Origin: Amycolatopsis sp. GM8
GTDB taxonomy: Bacteria > Actinomycetota > Actinomycetes > Mycobacteriales > Pseudonocardiaceae
Assembly: GCF_021653975.1 (NCBI RefSeq)
Contig: NZ_JAJKFK010000002.1
Span: forward strand, 62,001 to 126,000
Direction of reading: 5' to 3'
DNA: 64,000 nt
The first letter of the stretch is position 1. The number at the start of each line of letters is the position of its first letter. A model generated the notes under the pieces. The model did no database searches. It saw only the letters and a program-made list of their open reading frames with translations, and had not been told where the DNA came from. Of this stretch, positions 26,301 to 43,850 are shown one piece after another. Made by a program: the position numbers and the translations under genes.

Positions 26301-29300
26301 CAGCATCACCTGGAACAGCGGGTGCCTGCCCATCACGCGTGCCGGGTTCGCTGCCTCGACGAGCCGCTCGAACGGCAGGTCCTGGTGGCCGAACGCGCCG
26401 AGATCGGTCTTCCGGACGCGCTCGATGAGCTGCCGGAAGCTCGGGTTCCCGTTGACATCCGTACGCAGGACCAGGGTGTTCACGAAGAACCCGACGAGAT
26501 CGTCCAGCGCTTCGTCGATCCGGCCGGCGATCGGGGTGCCGAGCGGGATGTCGGTGCCGGCGCCCAGGTAGTCGAGCAGGGCGGCGAGCGCGGCCTGCAC
26601 GGTCATGAACACCGTCGAGCCGGTTTCCCTTGCCAGACCGGCGAGCTTGGCCTGCGTCCCGGCCGAGAGCCGGAAGCGCACGGCGTCGCCCTCGAAGCTG
26701 GGGACCGCGGGACGCGGCCGGTCCGCGGGCAACCGCAGCTCGTCCGGCAAGTCCGCGAGCTGGGTACGCCAGTAGGCGAGCTGAGTCGAGGCTGTGCTTT
26801 CCGAATGCGTGCTTTCCGGATCAGCCGCGTTGCCGAGCAGGTCACGCTGCCAGAGCGCGTAGTCGGCGTACTGCACAGGCAACGGCTGCCAGTCCGGCGC
26901 GCGGCCGCGCAGGCGCGCGGTGTAGGCGGTCGTCACGTCGGCCAGCAGCCGTTCACCGGACCAGCCGTCGCTCGCGATGTGATGTGTCAGCAGCGAAAGC
27001 ACCTGGCCGTCGAGCAACCGCGCCTCGAACGGCGGTTCGCGATCGAGTTCGAACGCACGCCGCGCGGCCTCCTCCGCGGCGCCACCGACCTCCAACGCCG
27101 GCGCCCAGTCGAGGATTTTCTGGTACGGCCGCCCCTCGAACTCCGGATAGATCGTGCGCAGCACCTCGTGCCGTCCGACCACATCGGACAGTGCCGCGCG
27201 CAGCGCTTCGATGTCGAGCGGGCCGTCGAGGCGCGCGGCGAGCGGGACGTTGTAGGTCGGGCTCGGGCCTTCCAGTCGGTAGAGGAACCACAACCGTTGC
27301 TGCGCGAACGAAAGCGGGATGCGTCGCGGACGCGGCATCGGCGTCAACGCGGCGCGCTTCCGGTCACCGTCGTCGAGCGCGGCGGCCAGGCGCGCGACCG
27401 TGGGGGCGTCGAATATCGTGCCGATCGCCAGCTCGATCCCGAGTTCGGCGCGTACCCGGCCGACGAGCCTGGTGGCCAGCAACGAATGTCCGCCGAGCGC
27501 GAAGAAGTCGTCGTGCACGCCGACGCGGTCGAGTTCGAGCAGATCGGCGAACAGCCGGGCGAGGGCGCGTTCGCGTTCGGTGCTCGGTTCCGCCTCGCTC
27601 ACGGTGACGGTCGGCTCTGGAAGCGCTTTCCGGTCGAGCTTGCCGCTCGGGGTGAGCGGCACGGCGTCGATCTCGACGATGACCGACGGCACCATGTGCT
27701 CGGGCAGTGACCTCGCCAACTGCCGCTTGGCGTCGCTCGCATCGCCGACGACATAGGCGATCAGGCGCTCGCCCCGCGCGATGACGGCCGCCGCTTCGAC
27801 ACCGGACAGGGCGGTCAGCGCCGCTTCGATCTCGCCGAGCTCGACGCGGAAGCCACGGATCTTGACCTGGTCGTCCGCGCGGCCCAGGTAGTCGAGTGCG
27901 CCGTCTTCGCGCCAGCGCACGAGGTCACCGGTGCGGTACAAGCGGCCGTTCTCGTGCGCGACGAACCGCGAGGCCGTGAGCCCGGGCCGGTTGAGATAGC
28001 CGCGGGCGAGCTGCACACCGCCGAGATACAGCTCTCCCGGCACGCCAGGGGGCACGGGCCGCAGGAACCGGTCGAGGACGTGGAGCTGCGTGTTCCACAC
28101 CGGCCGCCCGATCAGCACCTCGTCGGTCACGGTCCAGTACGTGACGTCGACAGCGGCTTCGGTGGGGCCGTAAAGGTTGTGCATCCCGGGTTTGGCGATG
28201 TCGGCTGGAAGCGCTTCCCCGCTGGTGATCACCCGCTTCGGCAACGGCCTCTCGCCATACGCCCGCAGCATCGACGGTACGAAGTGGACAGTCGTGACCT
28301 GCGGCATCACCGACGCCAGATAATCCGGATCCTTGTGCCCGCCCGGCTTCGCCACCACCAGTTTCGCGCCCGTGATGAGAGGCCAGAAAAACTCCCACAC
28401 CGACACATCGAAACTCGACGGCGTCTTCTGCAGAACGGCATCTTCGGGCGTGAGCTGATACTCATGCTGCATCCACAACAGCCGGTTCACAATCGCCCGA
28501 TGCGAGACCACCACACCCTTCGGCCGCCCCGTCGAGCCCGACGTGTAGATCACATAGGCGGCGTTATCCGGGCCTGGCTTTGTCGTCGGAGCGGCTCCGT
28601 CGAGCGCGGCAGGCAGAACCGCCACCGGCTCGGCGTCGGAGATCATGAACTCCAACCGCTCCTCCGGATACGACGGATCCAGCGGCAAATACGCACCACC
28701 AGCCTTGAGCACCGCCAACAGCGACACGATCAAATCCAGCGAACGGTCCTGCCGAATCCCCACGATCCGATCCGGGCCCACACCCGCCGCGGCCAGCGAC
28801 GACGCCAGCGAAGCAGCCCGCGCATCCAACTCCGCATACGTCAACGACTCACCCTCGAACACCACCGCCGTCGCATCCGGCGTCCGCGCCACCTGCGCCC
28901 CGAACAACTCCGGCAGAGTCGTCGATGGCACCTCGGCCGCGGTGTCGTTCGGCAGCCGCGCGGCGTGGTAATCCAGCCGCCCAACGCCCTGACCTGGCGC
29001 GTCGAGAGCGGCGGTGAGCAGGGACTCCAGGTGCTCCAGGAACCGGTCGATCGTCCGGGCGAGGAACAGGTCGGTGGAGTACGTCGCCTCGATCCGCAGC
29101 TGCCCGTCGGTCAGAAACGCTTCCAGCGCAAGGTCGAACTGCGTGGTGTCGTTGTGCACCGTCTCCCAGGTCGCGGTCACGCCGGGCAGGTCGAGCCCCT
29201 GCAAACCCTGCGTCAGGAACAGCAGCATGACATCGAACAGCACCGAGCGCCCGGCCGTCCGGGGCGGCCGCAGCCGCTCGACGAGCAGGTCGAACGGCAG

Positions 29301-30380
29301 GTCCTGATGCGCATAACTGTCGGTGCACACGCGGTGCACACGCGCGACCAGCTCGGCGAACGACGGCTCGTCGGCCAGATCCGCCCGCAGCACCAGCGTG
29401 TTGCCGAAGTTACCGATGAGCCGCTCGACCTCGCCGGCGTCGCGATTCATTGACGCCGAGCCGATCGGCACATCGGTCACACCCGTGTAGCGGTGCAGCA
29501 GCGCGGCGTAGGCGGCGAGCACAACCATGAACGGCGTGACCCCACGGGCCTGCGCGAACGCCGTCGCCCGCTCGGTCAGCGCCGCGTCGAACGTCCTGAA
29601 GCGACGGTCGCCGCGGCTCGAACGGGCGGCCGGGCGGGGAAAATCGGTCGGCAGCGGCAGGTTCTCGGGCATCGGGTCCAGCGCGCCGCGCCAGTACTCG
29701 AGGTCACCGGCGAGCCGTTCGTCGGTAAGCGTTTTCCGTTGCCACAGCGCGAAGTCCGCGTATTGCACCGTGAGCGGTTCCAGGCCCGACGGCCGTCCCG
29801 CGGTGTCTTCGCGGTAAAGCGCGGACAGGTCGTGGGACAGCGCGTTGAAGGTGAAGCCGTCCCACGCGATGTGGTGCACCGTCATCACGAGCACCCAGTC
29901 GTCGTCGCCTTGCCGGAGCAAGCGCAACCGCAGGGAGTGCTCGCGGGACAGGTCGAAGGCGTGCGCGGACTCCTGCCGGGAAAGCGCTTCCACCGCACGG
30001 GCGCGCTCGTGTTCCGGCAGGCCGCGCAGGTCGGTCTCGGCCATGGTGACCACCGCATATGCGTCGATCACCTGCCGCGGTTCACCGTCCGCGCCGGGCA
30101 CGTAGCGCGTGCGCAGGATCTCGTGCCGCTCCACCAGCCGCTGGAAGGACCGGTGCAGCGCGGCGGTGTCGAGGTCGCCGCGCAGGCTGATCGCAAGGCA
30201 CACGTTGTAGGCGGCGCTGTCCGGTTCGAGCTGCTGCAGGAACCACATTCGGGACTGTGCGTAGGAAAGCGGCAGGTCGTCCTCGCGGTCCCGACGCGGG
30301 ATCTGGTTGGTGCTCGCGAGTCCGGCCTGCGCCAGCCGGCGGCGCAACAGCTCGCGCTTGCGGGCCGCGAGGTCACTCAT
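23349..30380 (-). CDS. NRPS-C: C-A(Ser)-PCP-C-A(Ser)-PCP-E
   Basis: 2,343 residues. An LCL-type condensation domain (HHIAWDG, about 170) is followed by A1 (about 487-930), a PCP (GGHSLLA, about 964), a second LCL domain (HHIASDG, about 1134), A2 (about 1457-1900), a PCP (GGDSIIS, about 1934) and an epimerisation domain (about 1960-2330). Both A codes read D-V-W-H-I-S-L-V-D-K, the serine code. The E domain has [10 protein letters not shown], with the first His of the pair replaced by Asp, and [10 protein letters not shown]. The opening LCL domain fits acceptance of the cyclised salicyl unit from NRPS-D. The predicted output is L-Ser then D-Ser. ATG 30380 overlaps the NRPS-B stop by 8 bases and has AAGGAG upstream. 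Confidence 0.93.
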   Translation of the reverse strand: MSDLAARKRELLRRRLAQAGLASTNQIPRRDREDDLPLSYAQSRMWFLQQLEPDSAAYNVCLAISLRGDLDTAALHRSFQRLVERHEILRTRYVPGADGEPRQVIDAYAVVTMAETDLRGLPEHERARAVEALSRQESAHAFDLSREHSLRLRLLRQGDDDWVLVMTVHHIAWDGFTFNALSHDLSALYREDTAGRPSGLEPLTVQYADFALWQRKTLTDERLAGDLEYWRGALDPMPENLPLPTDFPRPAARSSRGDRRFRTFDAALTERATAFAQARGVTPFMVVLAAYAALLHRYTGVTDVPIGSASMNRDAGEVERLIGNFGNTLVLRADLADEPSFAELVARVHRVCTDSYAHQDLPFDLLVERLRPPRTAGRSVLFDVMLLFLTQGLQGLDLPGVTATWETVHNDTTQFDLALEAFLTDGQLRIEATYSTDLFLARTIDRFLEHLESLLTAALDAPGQGVGRLDYHAARLPNDTAAEVPSTTLPELFGAQVARTPDATAVVFEGESLTYAELDARAASLASSLAAAGVGPDRIVGIRQDRSLDLIVSLLAVLKAGGAYLPLDPSYPEERLEFMISDAEPVAVLPAALDGAAPTTKPGPDNAAYVIYTSGSTGRPKGVVVSHRAIVNRLLWMQHEYQLTPEDAVLQKTPSSFDVSVWEFFWPLITGAKLVVAKPGGHKDPDYLASVMPQVTTVHFVPSMLRAYGERPLPKRVITSGEALPADIAKPGMHNLYGPTEAAVDVTYWTVTDEVLIGRPVWNTQLHVLDRFLRPVPPGVPGELYLGGVQLARGYLNRPGLTASRFVAHENGRLYRTGDLVRWREDGALDYLGRADDQVKIRGFRVELGEIEAALTALSGVEAAAVIARGERLIAYVVGDASDAKRQLARSLPEHMVPSVIVEIDAVPLTPSGKLDRKALPEPTVTVSEAEPSTERERALARLFADLLELDRVGVHDDFFALGGHSLLATRLVGRVRAELGIELAIGTIFDAPTVARLAAALDDGDRKRAALTPMPRPRRIPLSFAQQRLWFLYRLEGPSPTYNVPLAARLDGPLDIEALRAALSDVVGRHEVLRTIYPEFEGRPYQKILDWAPALEVGGAAEEAARRAFELDREPPFEARLLDGQVLSLLTHHIASDGWSGERLLADVTTAYTARLRGRAPDWQPLPVQYADYALWQRDLLGNAADPESTHSESTASTQLAYWRTQLADLPDELRLPADRPRPAVPSFEGDAVRFRLSAGTQAKLAGLARETGSTVFMTVQAALAALLDYLGAGTDIPLGTPIAGRIDEALDDLVGFFVNTLVLRTDVNGNPSFRQLIERVRKTDLGAFGHQDLPFERLVEAANPARVMGRHPLFQVMLAYQQAPRAAVPFGAASMREEHVEFYAARMDLSFHLFEGTSGIDGWLVYSKDLFDRSTVDDIVRRFVAVVELLVGDPDRPLSQLALGEAESFPSVEVPETTLPELFEAQVARTPEATAVVFEGESLTYAELDARAAELASGLAAAGVGPDRIVGIRQDRSLDLIVSLLGVLKAGGAYLPLDPSYPEERLEFMISDAQPTVVLPAALDGAAATTKPGPDNAAYVIYTSGSTGRPKGVVVSHQAIVNRLLWMQHEYHLTPEDAVLQKTPSSFDVSVWEFFWPLITGAKLVVAKPGGHKDPDYLASIMDQVTTVHFVPSMLRAYGEKPLPKRVITSGEALPADIAKPGMHNLYGPTEAAVDVTHWTVTDEVAIGTPVWNTEVHVLDRLLRPVPSGVPGELYLGGVQLARGYLNRPGLTASRFVAHENGRLYRTGDLVRQVDGVLHYLGRTDDQVKIRGFRVELGEIEAAIEQQAAVVVRDGRLVAYVVGDASDVKQELAKTLPEHMVPAAVVSLAELPLSPSGKLDRKALPAPDFAALAGDDKPRDERERLLCKLFAETLRLPEVGIHDSFFELGGDSIISVQLVSRARKAGITLTPRQIFEHRTPAGLAAAGGFVVHTGTPHGRVEPTPIMRYRGLYQAMLLAAPENLAEQELLRTVQAILDRHDVLRARWDGETLVIPEESFPAKEILTRATGSLDDELLAARGRLTDDRMLQVVWFDDRVLIVADHLVVDGVSWRILLDDLAEAWQGHELIRAGTSFRRWSELLGQQDRSGEWDLWRGILDGADQVLPLIAAEPQVTEFTAPLPTGDVQQALIRALGQALGVDNAVIAVEGHGREEQIAPGVDLSATVGWFTTIFPLRANGRVEDLPDHGLGYGLLRPLGLPEPTIVLNYLGRVDASDGSAWSVAPEAPMLRVPPKPGRRPDWALEVNAAAIDGELRISLISPHDVAALVQKLGEALAEAKPDLSLVDISQDEFDEFEEELGTW

Positions 30381-33300
30381 CTGAGATCTCCTTCAGCGCG
30401 GCGAACCATTCGCGCGACAGTTCGTGGATGCGTTCTTCCGGGAAGATCCCGCCGGCCCACTGCCAGTCCGCTTCCAGGACCGAGCCATTGACCAGCGCAT
30501 TGAGCACAAGGCAGTACGGCGCGGGCATTTCGTCGTCCACGCCACCGCCCATCGCGCCGACCTCCGGCGCACCGGACCACGGTTCGTCGTCGGACTCGCC
30601 GACGGTCAGCCGGCCGAGGTAGTTGAATTCGACCTGCGGCTCTGGCAGGCGCGCCAGTTCCGGCGCGGTGTCCGGGTTGAGGTACCGGAGCAGGCCGTGG
30701 CCGATTCCCTTGTCCGGCACGGCAAGTTGCTGTCCGACCTGACGGACGTCGGTGGGATCGATGCGGACGGGATGGACGCTGGTGAACCAGCCGACGGTGC
30801 CGGACAGGTCGGCGCCGGGCACGATCTGCTCCTCCCGGCCGTGCCCCTCCAGTGCGATCAGCACCGAACCACCCTCGCCTCGCCACCGGCCGACGGCGCG
30901 TGCGAACGCGGTCAGCAGCACGTCGTTGATCGTGGCGCCGAGCCGCTCCGGCACGGTGGTCAGCAGCTTTTCGGTGAGTGCGGCGTCGAGGACCGTGCGG
31001 GTGGCCCGCATCGTCGCCCGCGTGTCGAGCGCCGGGTCGAGCCTGCGCTCGCCGAGCACCGGATCCGGGCCGGACAGGATGTCGCGCCACAGGTCCAGCT
31101 CGGCCGACTTCGCTTGCGCCACCTCGGGAAGCGCTTTCGCCCACTCCCGGAACGACGTGCCGACCGGCGGGAGCTCCCGGCCCTGCCACAGATCCGCCAG
31201 CTCAGGGACCAGCACGCCCCACGACGCGCCGTCGACCACGAGGTGATGCAACAGGATCAGGAGACGTCCGTCGCTTTCGCCCTCGAACCACACGAACCGC
31301 GCCATTTCGCCGTTCGCCGGGGACAGCTCACGCAGCTCCTCCTCCATCACGTCAGGGAGTTGTACCGCGACGTCGGTGAGTTCGATCCGGCGGATGGAAG
31401 CGCTTACCGCACCGCGTGGCCGCACCGTGAAGGCACCATCGAAAGTGGACCGCAGCACGTCATGCCGGTCGAGCAGGGTCTGGATCAGCTCCGTGAGCCG
31501 ATCCAACGTCAACCCGGCCGGGGTGCACAGCAGCCGGGCCTGGCTGAGCCGGTCGTACGGTTTGTTGTGGGTGAGCCAGGTCAGCATGGGTGTCAGCGGC
31601 ACCGCGCCGATACCGGCCTCGGGGTCTGCGGAGCGCTTCGCAGTGCCGACGACCTGAGCGAGTTCGGCCACCGTCCGGCGCTCGAACACGTCACGCGGGC
31701 TGAAGCCCAGGCCTGCCGCGCGGGCCTTGCTGACCAGGCGCATCGAGACGATGCTGTCGCCGCCGAGCGCGAAGAAGCTGTCATCGGCGCCGACCTCGCG
31801 CACGCCGAGCACCTCGGTGAACAGCTCCGCCAGCCGCCGCTCGGTATCAGTGCGCGGCGCACGGGTGGTGCCGCGGTAGTCGGGTGCTGGAAGCGCTTTC
31901 AGATCGAGCTTGTCGTTGCGGGTCAACGGGAACCTGTCGACGGCGACGATCGCGGCGGGGACCATGTAGTCCGGCAGGCTCGCGGCCACCCGCTCTCGCA
32001 ACCCTTCCACGCCACCGTTGCGCACCACGACATAGGCGACGAGACGGCGAACGCCGGGGGTGTCCTCGCGCGGTACCACGACGGCCCGCTCGACCCGGTC
32101 GTCCCGCGACAGCACGGCTTCGATCTCGCCGGGTTCGATGCGGAACCCGCGGATCTTCACCTGGTCGTCGACGCGACCGAGGCATTCGATGCGGCCATCC
32201 GCCGTCCAGCGCGCGATGTCACCCGTGCGGTACAGGCGCTGGCCATCAGGGGCCGCGACAAAACGTGACGCCGTGGTGCCCGGGCGGCCGAGGTAGCCGC
32301 GGGCGAGCCCTTCGCCCGCGAGATACAGCTCGCCTTCGACGCCGATCGGGCACAGTCGCAGCCGCCGGTCGAGGATGTAGGCGCGAGCGTTGCCGACCGG
32401 CGAGCCGATGGACGGCGACTCGCTGTCCGCGAAGTCGGCGGCCACGGAGTCCACAGTGCACTCCGTCGGCCCGTACAAGTTGTGCACGGCAAGGTCTTCC
32501 TGGTCGCGCAGCATCCGCCACAGCTCGCCAGGCACGGCTTCACCGCCGACGCCGAGCACCTTCAGCGAGCCCCGCCACGGTTCGTTCGCGATCTGCGCGA
32601 GCAGGGTCGGCGACAACTCGACGAACTCGATCTCGTGCTGGGCAAGGAAATCGCGCAGGAGGTCGGCGTCGCGCCGGACAGCCGGCGGCACGAGGTGCAG
32701 CTCGTGCCCGGCGAACATCCACAGCATCGGCTGCCACGACGCGTCGAACGCCATGGGCCACGCGTGTGCGACCCGCAGCGGCCGCCCGGCCCGGCGCCAC
32801 GCCGGGTCGAACAGCGCCGCGCGATGGCTGACCAGCAGGTTCGTGATCGACCGGTGCGTGACCACGACGGCCTTCGGGGTGCCGGTCGAGCCCGAGGTGT
32901 AGATGACGTAGGCCGGGTTCCCGGGTCGCGCGGATTGCGGCAGGTTTTCGCCGTGCCCCAGCGGAATCTCGGTGAGGACGATGACCGGTTTCGAGTCGGC
33001 GAGCATCGTGTCGAGCCGTTCGGCGGGCCAGTCAGGGTCGAGTGGCAGGTACGCGGCACCGGCCTTGAACACCCCGAGCAGGGCGATGATCATTTCCGCA
33101 CCGGCCGGCATCTTCAGCGCGACGATCTGCTCCGGCCCGGCGCCCTGCTCGACGAGCGCGCGAGCGACGTGGTTGGCGCGGCTGTTGACTTCGGCGAAGG
33201 TCAACTGCCGGTCGTCGGCGATCAATGCGATCGCGTTGGGCGTGCGGCGGGTTTGCTCCTCGAAGACCTCGGACATCGTCGTCGGCGTGACCTCGAGCCG

Positions 33301-34547
33301 GGGGCCGGTGCCGAATTCGATGAGCTGCCGATACTCGGATTCCGGCAGTAGATCGAAGGGCCTGTCCTCGGCGAAATCGGCGGCCGCGCGGGTGAAGTAC
33401 CGGGCGATCGCCTCGATCCGCTCGCGATCGAAGACGTCCGGCCGGTACTCGAAGGTGACGGAAAGCGCTTCCTCGGCCGCGACCGCGAGGGTCAGCGGAT
33501 AGTGCGTCGCGTCTTCGACCTCGACCTGGCTGATCCTGATGCCCGCGCGGTTTTCGCTCTCCCCCACCGCGTCCGAGTCGATCGGGTAGTTCTCGAACAC
33601 GACGAGCGTGTCGAACAGGTCACCGGTGCCGCGCTGGATCTCGGTGAGCCCGAGGTACTGGTGGTCCATCAGCCGCGACTGCCCGGCCTGCAACTCGCCG
33701 AGTGGCGCGTCGGCGCGCACCCGCACCGGAATCGTGTTGATGAACAGGCCCACCATCGAGTCCACACCGGACAGATCCGCCGGACGGCCCGACACTGTGG
33801 CACCGAAGACCAAGTCGTCCCGGCCGGTCAGCCGGGCCAGCACCTGGCCCCACAGCCCCTGCACGACGGTGTTGACCGTCAGGCCTTCCGCGCGCGCACG
33901 GGCATAGAGCCGCTCGCCCGGCAGGTCGATCCGGATCTTGCCGGGACGCGTCGGGACGCGTGAAGCGGTGGGCGCCAGCAGGGTCGGCTCGGCTCCTGCA
34001 AGCGCTTTCTGCCAAGCAGCCGTCGAAGCCTCAGTGTCGCGTGTGGACAACCACGTGAGGTAGTCCCGGTACGGCCTGGGCCGGGCCGGTTCGGTGCCGC
34101 CGTAGAGCGCGAGCAGCTCGCTGACCAGCAGCGGAAGCGACCAGCCGTCGAGCAGGATGTGATGGTTCGTCAGCACCAGCCGGTAGTCGGTCTCGGCCAG
34201 CTTCACCAGCGTCATCCGCAGCAGGGGCGGCTCGGCGAGATCGAACCTCGCCTCCCGGTCTCGCCGCCGGGCCCCGTCGAGATCGCCCTCGACCTCGGCC
34301 CACGGCAGCTCGACCTCGTCGAGGATCACCTGCACCGGATCGTCGACGTCCTCGTACACGAACGCGGCCCGCAGGTTCGCGTGCCGGGCCAGCAATGCCC
34401 GCGCCGCCTCGTGTAAGCGCTTACCGTCGACCTCGCCTTCGAGGCCGAGCACGAACTGCACGGTGTAGACGTCGTCCGCGCTCCGGTCGAACAGGGCGTG
34501 GAACAGCATGCCCTGCTGCAGCGGCGACAGCGGCAGGATGTCCTCGA

Positions 34548-34551
<4 letters not shown>
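30373..34551 (-). CDS. NRPS-B: C-A-PCP-E, probable last module
   Basis: 1,392 residues from GTG 34551, which overlaps the NRPS-A stop as GTGA. The condensation domain opens with [17 protein letters not shown] and has NHHILLDG, the type found after epimerisation domains (DCL). The A domain (about 424-880) has FDASWQPM and gives the code D-A-Q-E-G-G-L-V-D-K by hand. I cannot assign that code; the acidic residue at position 278 would suit an amine side chain such as hydroxyornithine. The PCP (GGDSIVS, about 929) is followed by an E domain ([20 protein letters not shown]). Ending an assembly line with E and no thioesterase is unusual, so release probably needs a separate enzyme. Confidence 0.92.
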
Positions 34552-41480
<6,929 letters not shown>

Positions 41481-41482
41481 GG

Positions 41483-41698
41483 TCAGGACTCGGTTTCCAT
41501 CGCGCGCACGAGGCTGCGTGGCCGCATGTCCGTCCAGTTCGCCTCGATGTGGTCGAGGCACGCCTGCCGGCTGTCCTCGCCGAACACAATCGTCCAGCCC
41601 GAAGGCACCTCGGCGAACGTGGGCCACAGCGAGTACTGGCCCTCGTCGTTGACCAGCGCGTAGAAGCGGCCGCTGTCGTCGTCGAAGGGGTTGGTCAC
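41483..41698 (-). CDS. MbtH-like NRPS accessory protein
   Basis: 71 residues, typical length. The conserved pattern is complete: [20 protein letters not shown], the tryptophans in SLWP and SGWTIVFG, and a C-terminal WTDMRPRSL. MbtH proteins bind adenylation domains and are needed for folding or activity of many of them. It is the first gene of the NRPS operon. GTG 41698 has GGGAGG six bases upstream, and NRPS-A starts two bases after its stop. Confidence 0.96.
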   Translation of the reverse strand: MTNPFDDDSGRFYALVNDEGQYSLWPTFAEVPSGWTIVFGEDSRQACLDHIEANWTDMRPRSLVRAMETES

Positions 41699-41718
41699 GG
41701 AAGCCTCCCGATCATGGG

Positions 41719-41737
41719 TTAACTGAGGCTTACCTTA
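41719..41737. promoter_or_regulatory. Iron box upstream of mbtH-NRPS operon
   Basis: TTAACTGAGGCTTACCTTA matches 14 of 19 iron-box positions. It lies 21 bases before the MbtH start and 12 bases after the hydrolase stop. It implies that the NRPS genes have their own iron-repressed promoter besides read-through from the exporter-hydrolase operon. Confidence 0.75.
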
Positions 41738-41748
41738 GTAAGGCGGAG

Positions 41749-42552
41749 CTAAGTGTGTCTACCCGCGAAAAAGGTGACGAGCGCGGCGTTGACCTCATCC
41801 GGTCGCTCCAGGTAGCCGTAATGCCCGCAGCCTTCGAGCTCGAGATACCGCGCGGACGGGATCGCGTCGGCGACTTCCCTTGCCAGGTAAGCGGGCAACC
41901 GCAGGTCGTCGGCGAATCCGATGACCAGGCACGGAACCTTGATCGCGCGGTAGGCCGGCAGCCGGTTCCCGGTGATGTCCAGGCGCAGCTGCGCGCGCAG
42001 GCCGGGCGTCCAGATGGTGGGCGACAGCGTGAACAGGTCGAGCCAGTCGCGCATCGCCGCGTCATCGTTCAGCGTGCGGGGTGAGAGATTCTGTACCGCC
42101 CGCACCACCGCCTCGTACCGCGCCGGCAGGTCCACGCCACTGTCGCGCAGCTCGCGTTCGGCCTCCCCCATCGCCTCGCGCAGCACGTCCGGGCGACCGC
42201 GCGTCGCCATCATCACCGCCTGCGTGACCAGGTCCGGGCGGGCCAGCGCCAGCTCGGTGACCACCTGCGCGCCCATCGACGTGCCGGCGAGCCGGCACGG
42301 GCCCAGGTCGAGATGCTCGATCAGCTCGGCGGTGTCGGCGACCAGATCGTCGATCGTGAAGTCCGTGTCCTCGCCGGAAAATCCGCGGTTGTCGAACGTG
42401 ATCACGCGGTAGCCGGCGTCGACGAGCGCGGGCACCTGGTGCAGATGCCACACCCGCCCGGTCGCGGCGGTGCCCATCACCAGCACCACGGGTTCGCCGG
42501 AACCCGTGTCCTGATAGGAGATCTTCACGCCGTTGACGGCTGCGAGGGCCAT
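41749..42552 (-). CDS. Alpha/beta hydrolase, candidate releasing or siderophore esterase enzyme
   Basis: 267 residues from ATG 42552 (MALAAVNGVKISYQDTG). Alpha/beta-hydrolase fold with the nucleophile elbow GTSMGAQ, an oxyanion region LVMGTAAT, a late FADDLRL acid segment and the catalytic His in GCGHYGYLERP near the C-terminus. It overlaps the MFS exporter gene by 28 bases and lies directly upstream of the NRPS operon. No TE domain exists in the NRPSs, so it may release the peptide. Alternatively it may hydrolyse the ferric siderophore, as CchJ-like and IroE-like enzymes do. The sequence does not decide between these. Confidence 0.85.
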   Translation of the reverse strand: MALAAVNGVKISYQDTGSGEPVVLVMGTAATGRVWHLHQVPALVDAGYRVITFDNRGFSGEDTDFTIDDLVADTAELIEHLDLGPCRLAGTSMGAQVVTELALARPDLVTQAVMMATRGRPDVLREAMGEAERELRDSGVDLPARYEAVVRAVQNLSPRTLNDDAAMRDWLDLFTLSPTIWTPGLRAQLRLDITGNRLPAYRAIKVPCLVIGFADDLRLPAYLAREVADAIPSARYLELEGCGHYGYLERPDEVNAALVTFFAGRHT

Positions 42553-43781
42553 TGCTCTCCTTGCAGGCTCGCGCGGCGCAGCCGGGGCATCGTCACGGCG
42601 ACAAGGCACACGCCGAACACGCAGATCAGCCCGCCGCCGACGATCGCGCCGGCGCTGCCGAACAGGCGCGCGGCCAGCCCGGCTTCCGCGTTGCCGACCG
42701 CGGGCCCGGTCGTCGCCTGCGCGAGCCACAGGCTCGACACGCGGCCCTGCAACTCGTCCGGCGTGTAGTGCTGGAGCAGCGCGCGGCGCAGGATTTCCGA
42801 CGTGGTGTCACCGATTCCCGCGATCGCCAGGCACATCAGCCCGAGCCACAGCTGTCCGGACAGGCCGAACCCGATGATCGCGAGACCCCACACCAGCACC
42901 GAGGCGATCAGCGCGCGGCCGCTGTGCCGGGCCCGGCCGATCCAGCCGCTGGCCAGCGCACCGAAGAAGGCCCCGACCGCGGGCGCCGTGTAGAGCAGGC
43001 CCACGGTGGACGGGCCGCCGTGGAAAACCTGTTCGGCCAGCTGCGGGAACAGCGCGTACGGCATCGCGAACACCATGGCCCACACGTCGATCAGCAGCAG
43101 CCCGGCGACGACCTGGTTGTGGCGGACGAACCGGAACCCCTCGGCGAGCGATCGCAGCGGATGTTGTGGCTTGTGCTCGGAACGCAACGGTGGAATGGAC
43201 CACATCAGGACGACGCCGAGGATGTAGCCGCCCGCGTCGATCGCGAAGCAGGTCGCGACGCCCGGCCCGGCCGCGATGAACCCGGCGACCGTGGGGCCGA
43301 TCATCGCACCGAACTGGCTGGTCACGGTGAACAGCGCGCCCGCGGCGGCCAGCTGCTTGGCCTCGACCAGCGACGGCACCACCGCCATCAGCGCCGACCC
43401 GCCGAGCCCGTTGATGCTCCCGGCGAGCACGGCCGCGAGGTAGACGACAGCCAGCGCCGGATGCGGCATCGCGGCGTTGATCGCGAGCCCGGCGAGGATG
43501 ACCGCGACCACCGAACGGGTGCCGAGGATCAGCCGCCGCCGGTCGAGCCGGTCGGCGAGCACGCCACCGGAGAGCAACCCCACGAGCAGCGCGAACCCGA
43601 ACACGAGACTGACCAGGCCGACCTGGACGGATGAGCCGGTGAGCTGGTAGACGTGCAGGTTGATGCCGACGTTCGTGAGCGCCGTGGTCAGCACCGTGAG
43701 GGTCTGCGCGGCGAAGACGCGGCGGTACCCCGGACTGGTCCGCAACGGTGTGGTGTCGATGACCAGTTCGCCAAGCCGCAC
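42525..43781 (-). CDS. MFS exporter, EntS-like, probable siderophore efflux
   Basis: 418 residues with about twelve membrane helices. The loop 2-3 motif is GVLADRLDRRRL. Overall layout matches the EntS/multidrug MFS group used for enterobactin export. GTG 43781 has GGGAGGAAGG upstream. It is the first gene of an operon with the hydrolase and is divergent from the salicyl-AMP ligase, sharing the iron box at 43804-43822. It probably exports the finished apo-siderophore. Confidence 0.88.
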   Translation of the reverse strand: MRLGELVIDTTPLRTSPGYRRVFAAQTLTVLTTALTNVGINLHVYQLTGSSVQVGLVSLVFGFALLVGLLSGGVLADRLDRRRLILGTRSVVAVILAGLAINAAMPHPALAVVYLAAVLAGSINGLGGSALMAVVPSLVEAKQLAAAGALFTVTSQFGAMIGPTVAGFIAAGPGVATCFAIDAGGYILGVVLMWSIPPLRSEHKPQHPLRSLAEGFRFVRHNQVVAGLLLIDVWAMVFAMPYALFPQLAEQVFHGGPSTVGLLYTAPAVGAFFGALASGWIGRARHSGRALIASVLVWGLAIIGFGLSGQLWLGLMCLAIAGIGDTTSEILRRALLQHYTPDELQGRVSSLWLAQATTGPAVGNAEAGLAARLFGSAGAIVGGGLICVFGVCLVAVTMPRLRRASLQGEQWPSQPSTA

Positions 43782-43803
43782 GAGGTACCTTCCTCCCGAT
43801 TAC

Positions 43804-43822
43804 ATCGGCTAGCCTAACCTAA
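43804..43822. promoter_or_regulatory. Iron box between exporter and salicyl-AMP ligase genes
   Basis: ATCGGCTAGCCTAACCTAA matches 15 of 19 consensus positions, with a perfect right half CTAACCTAA. It lies in the 69-base divergent promoter, so one operator can serve both directions. Confidence 0.82.
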
Positions 43823-43850
43823 GTTCGTCGCCTGACCCAAGGAGTTGCTG

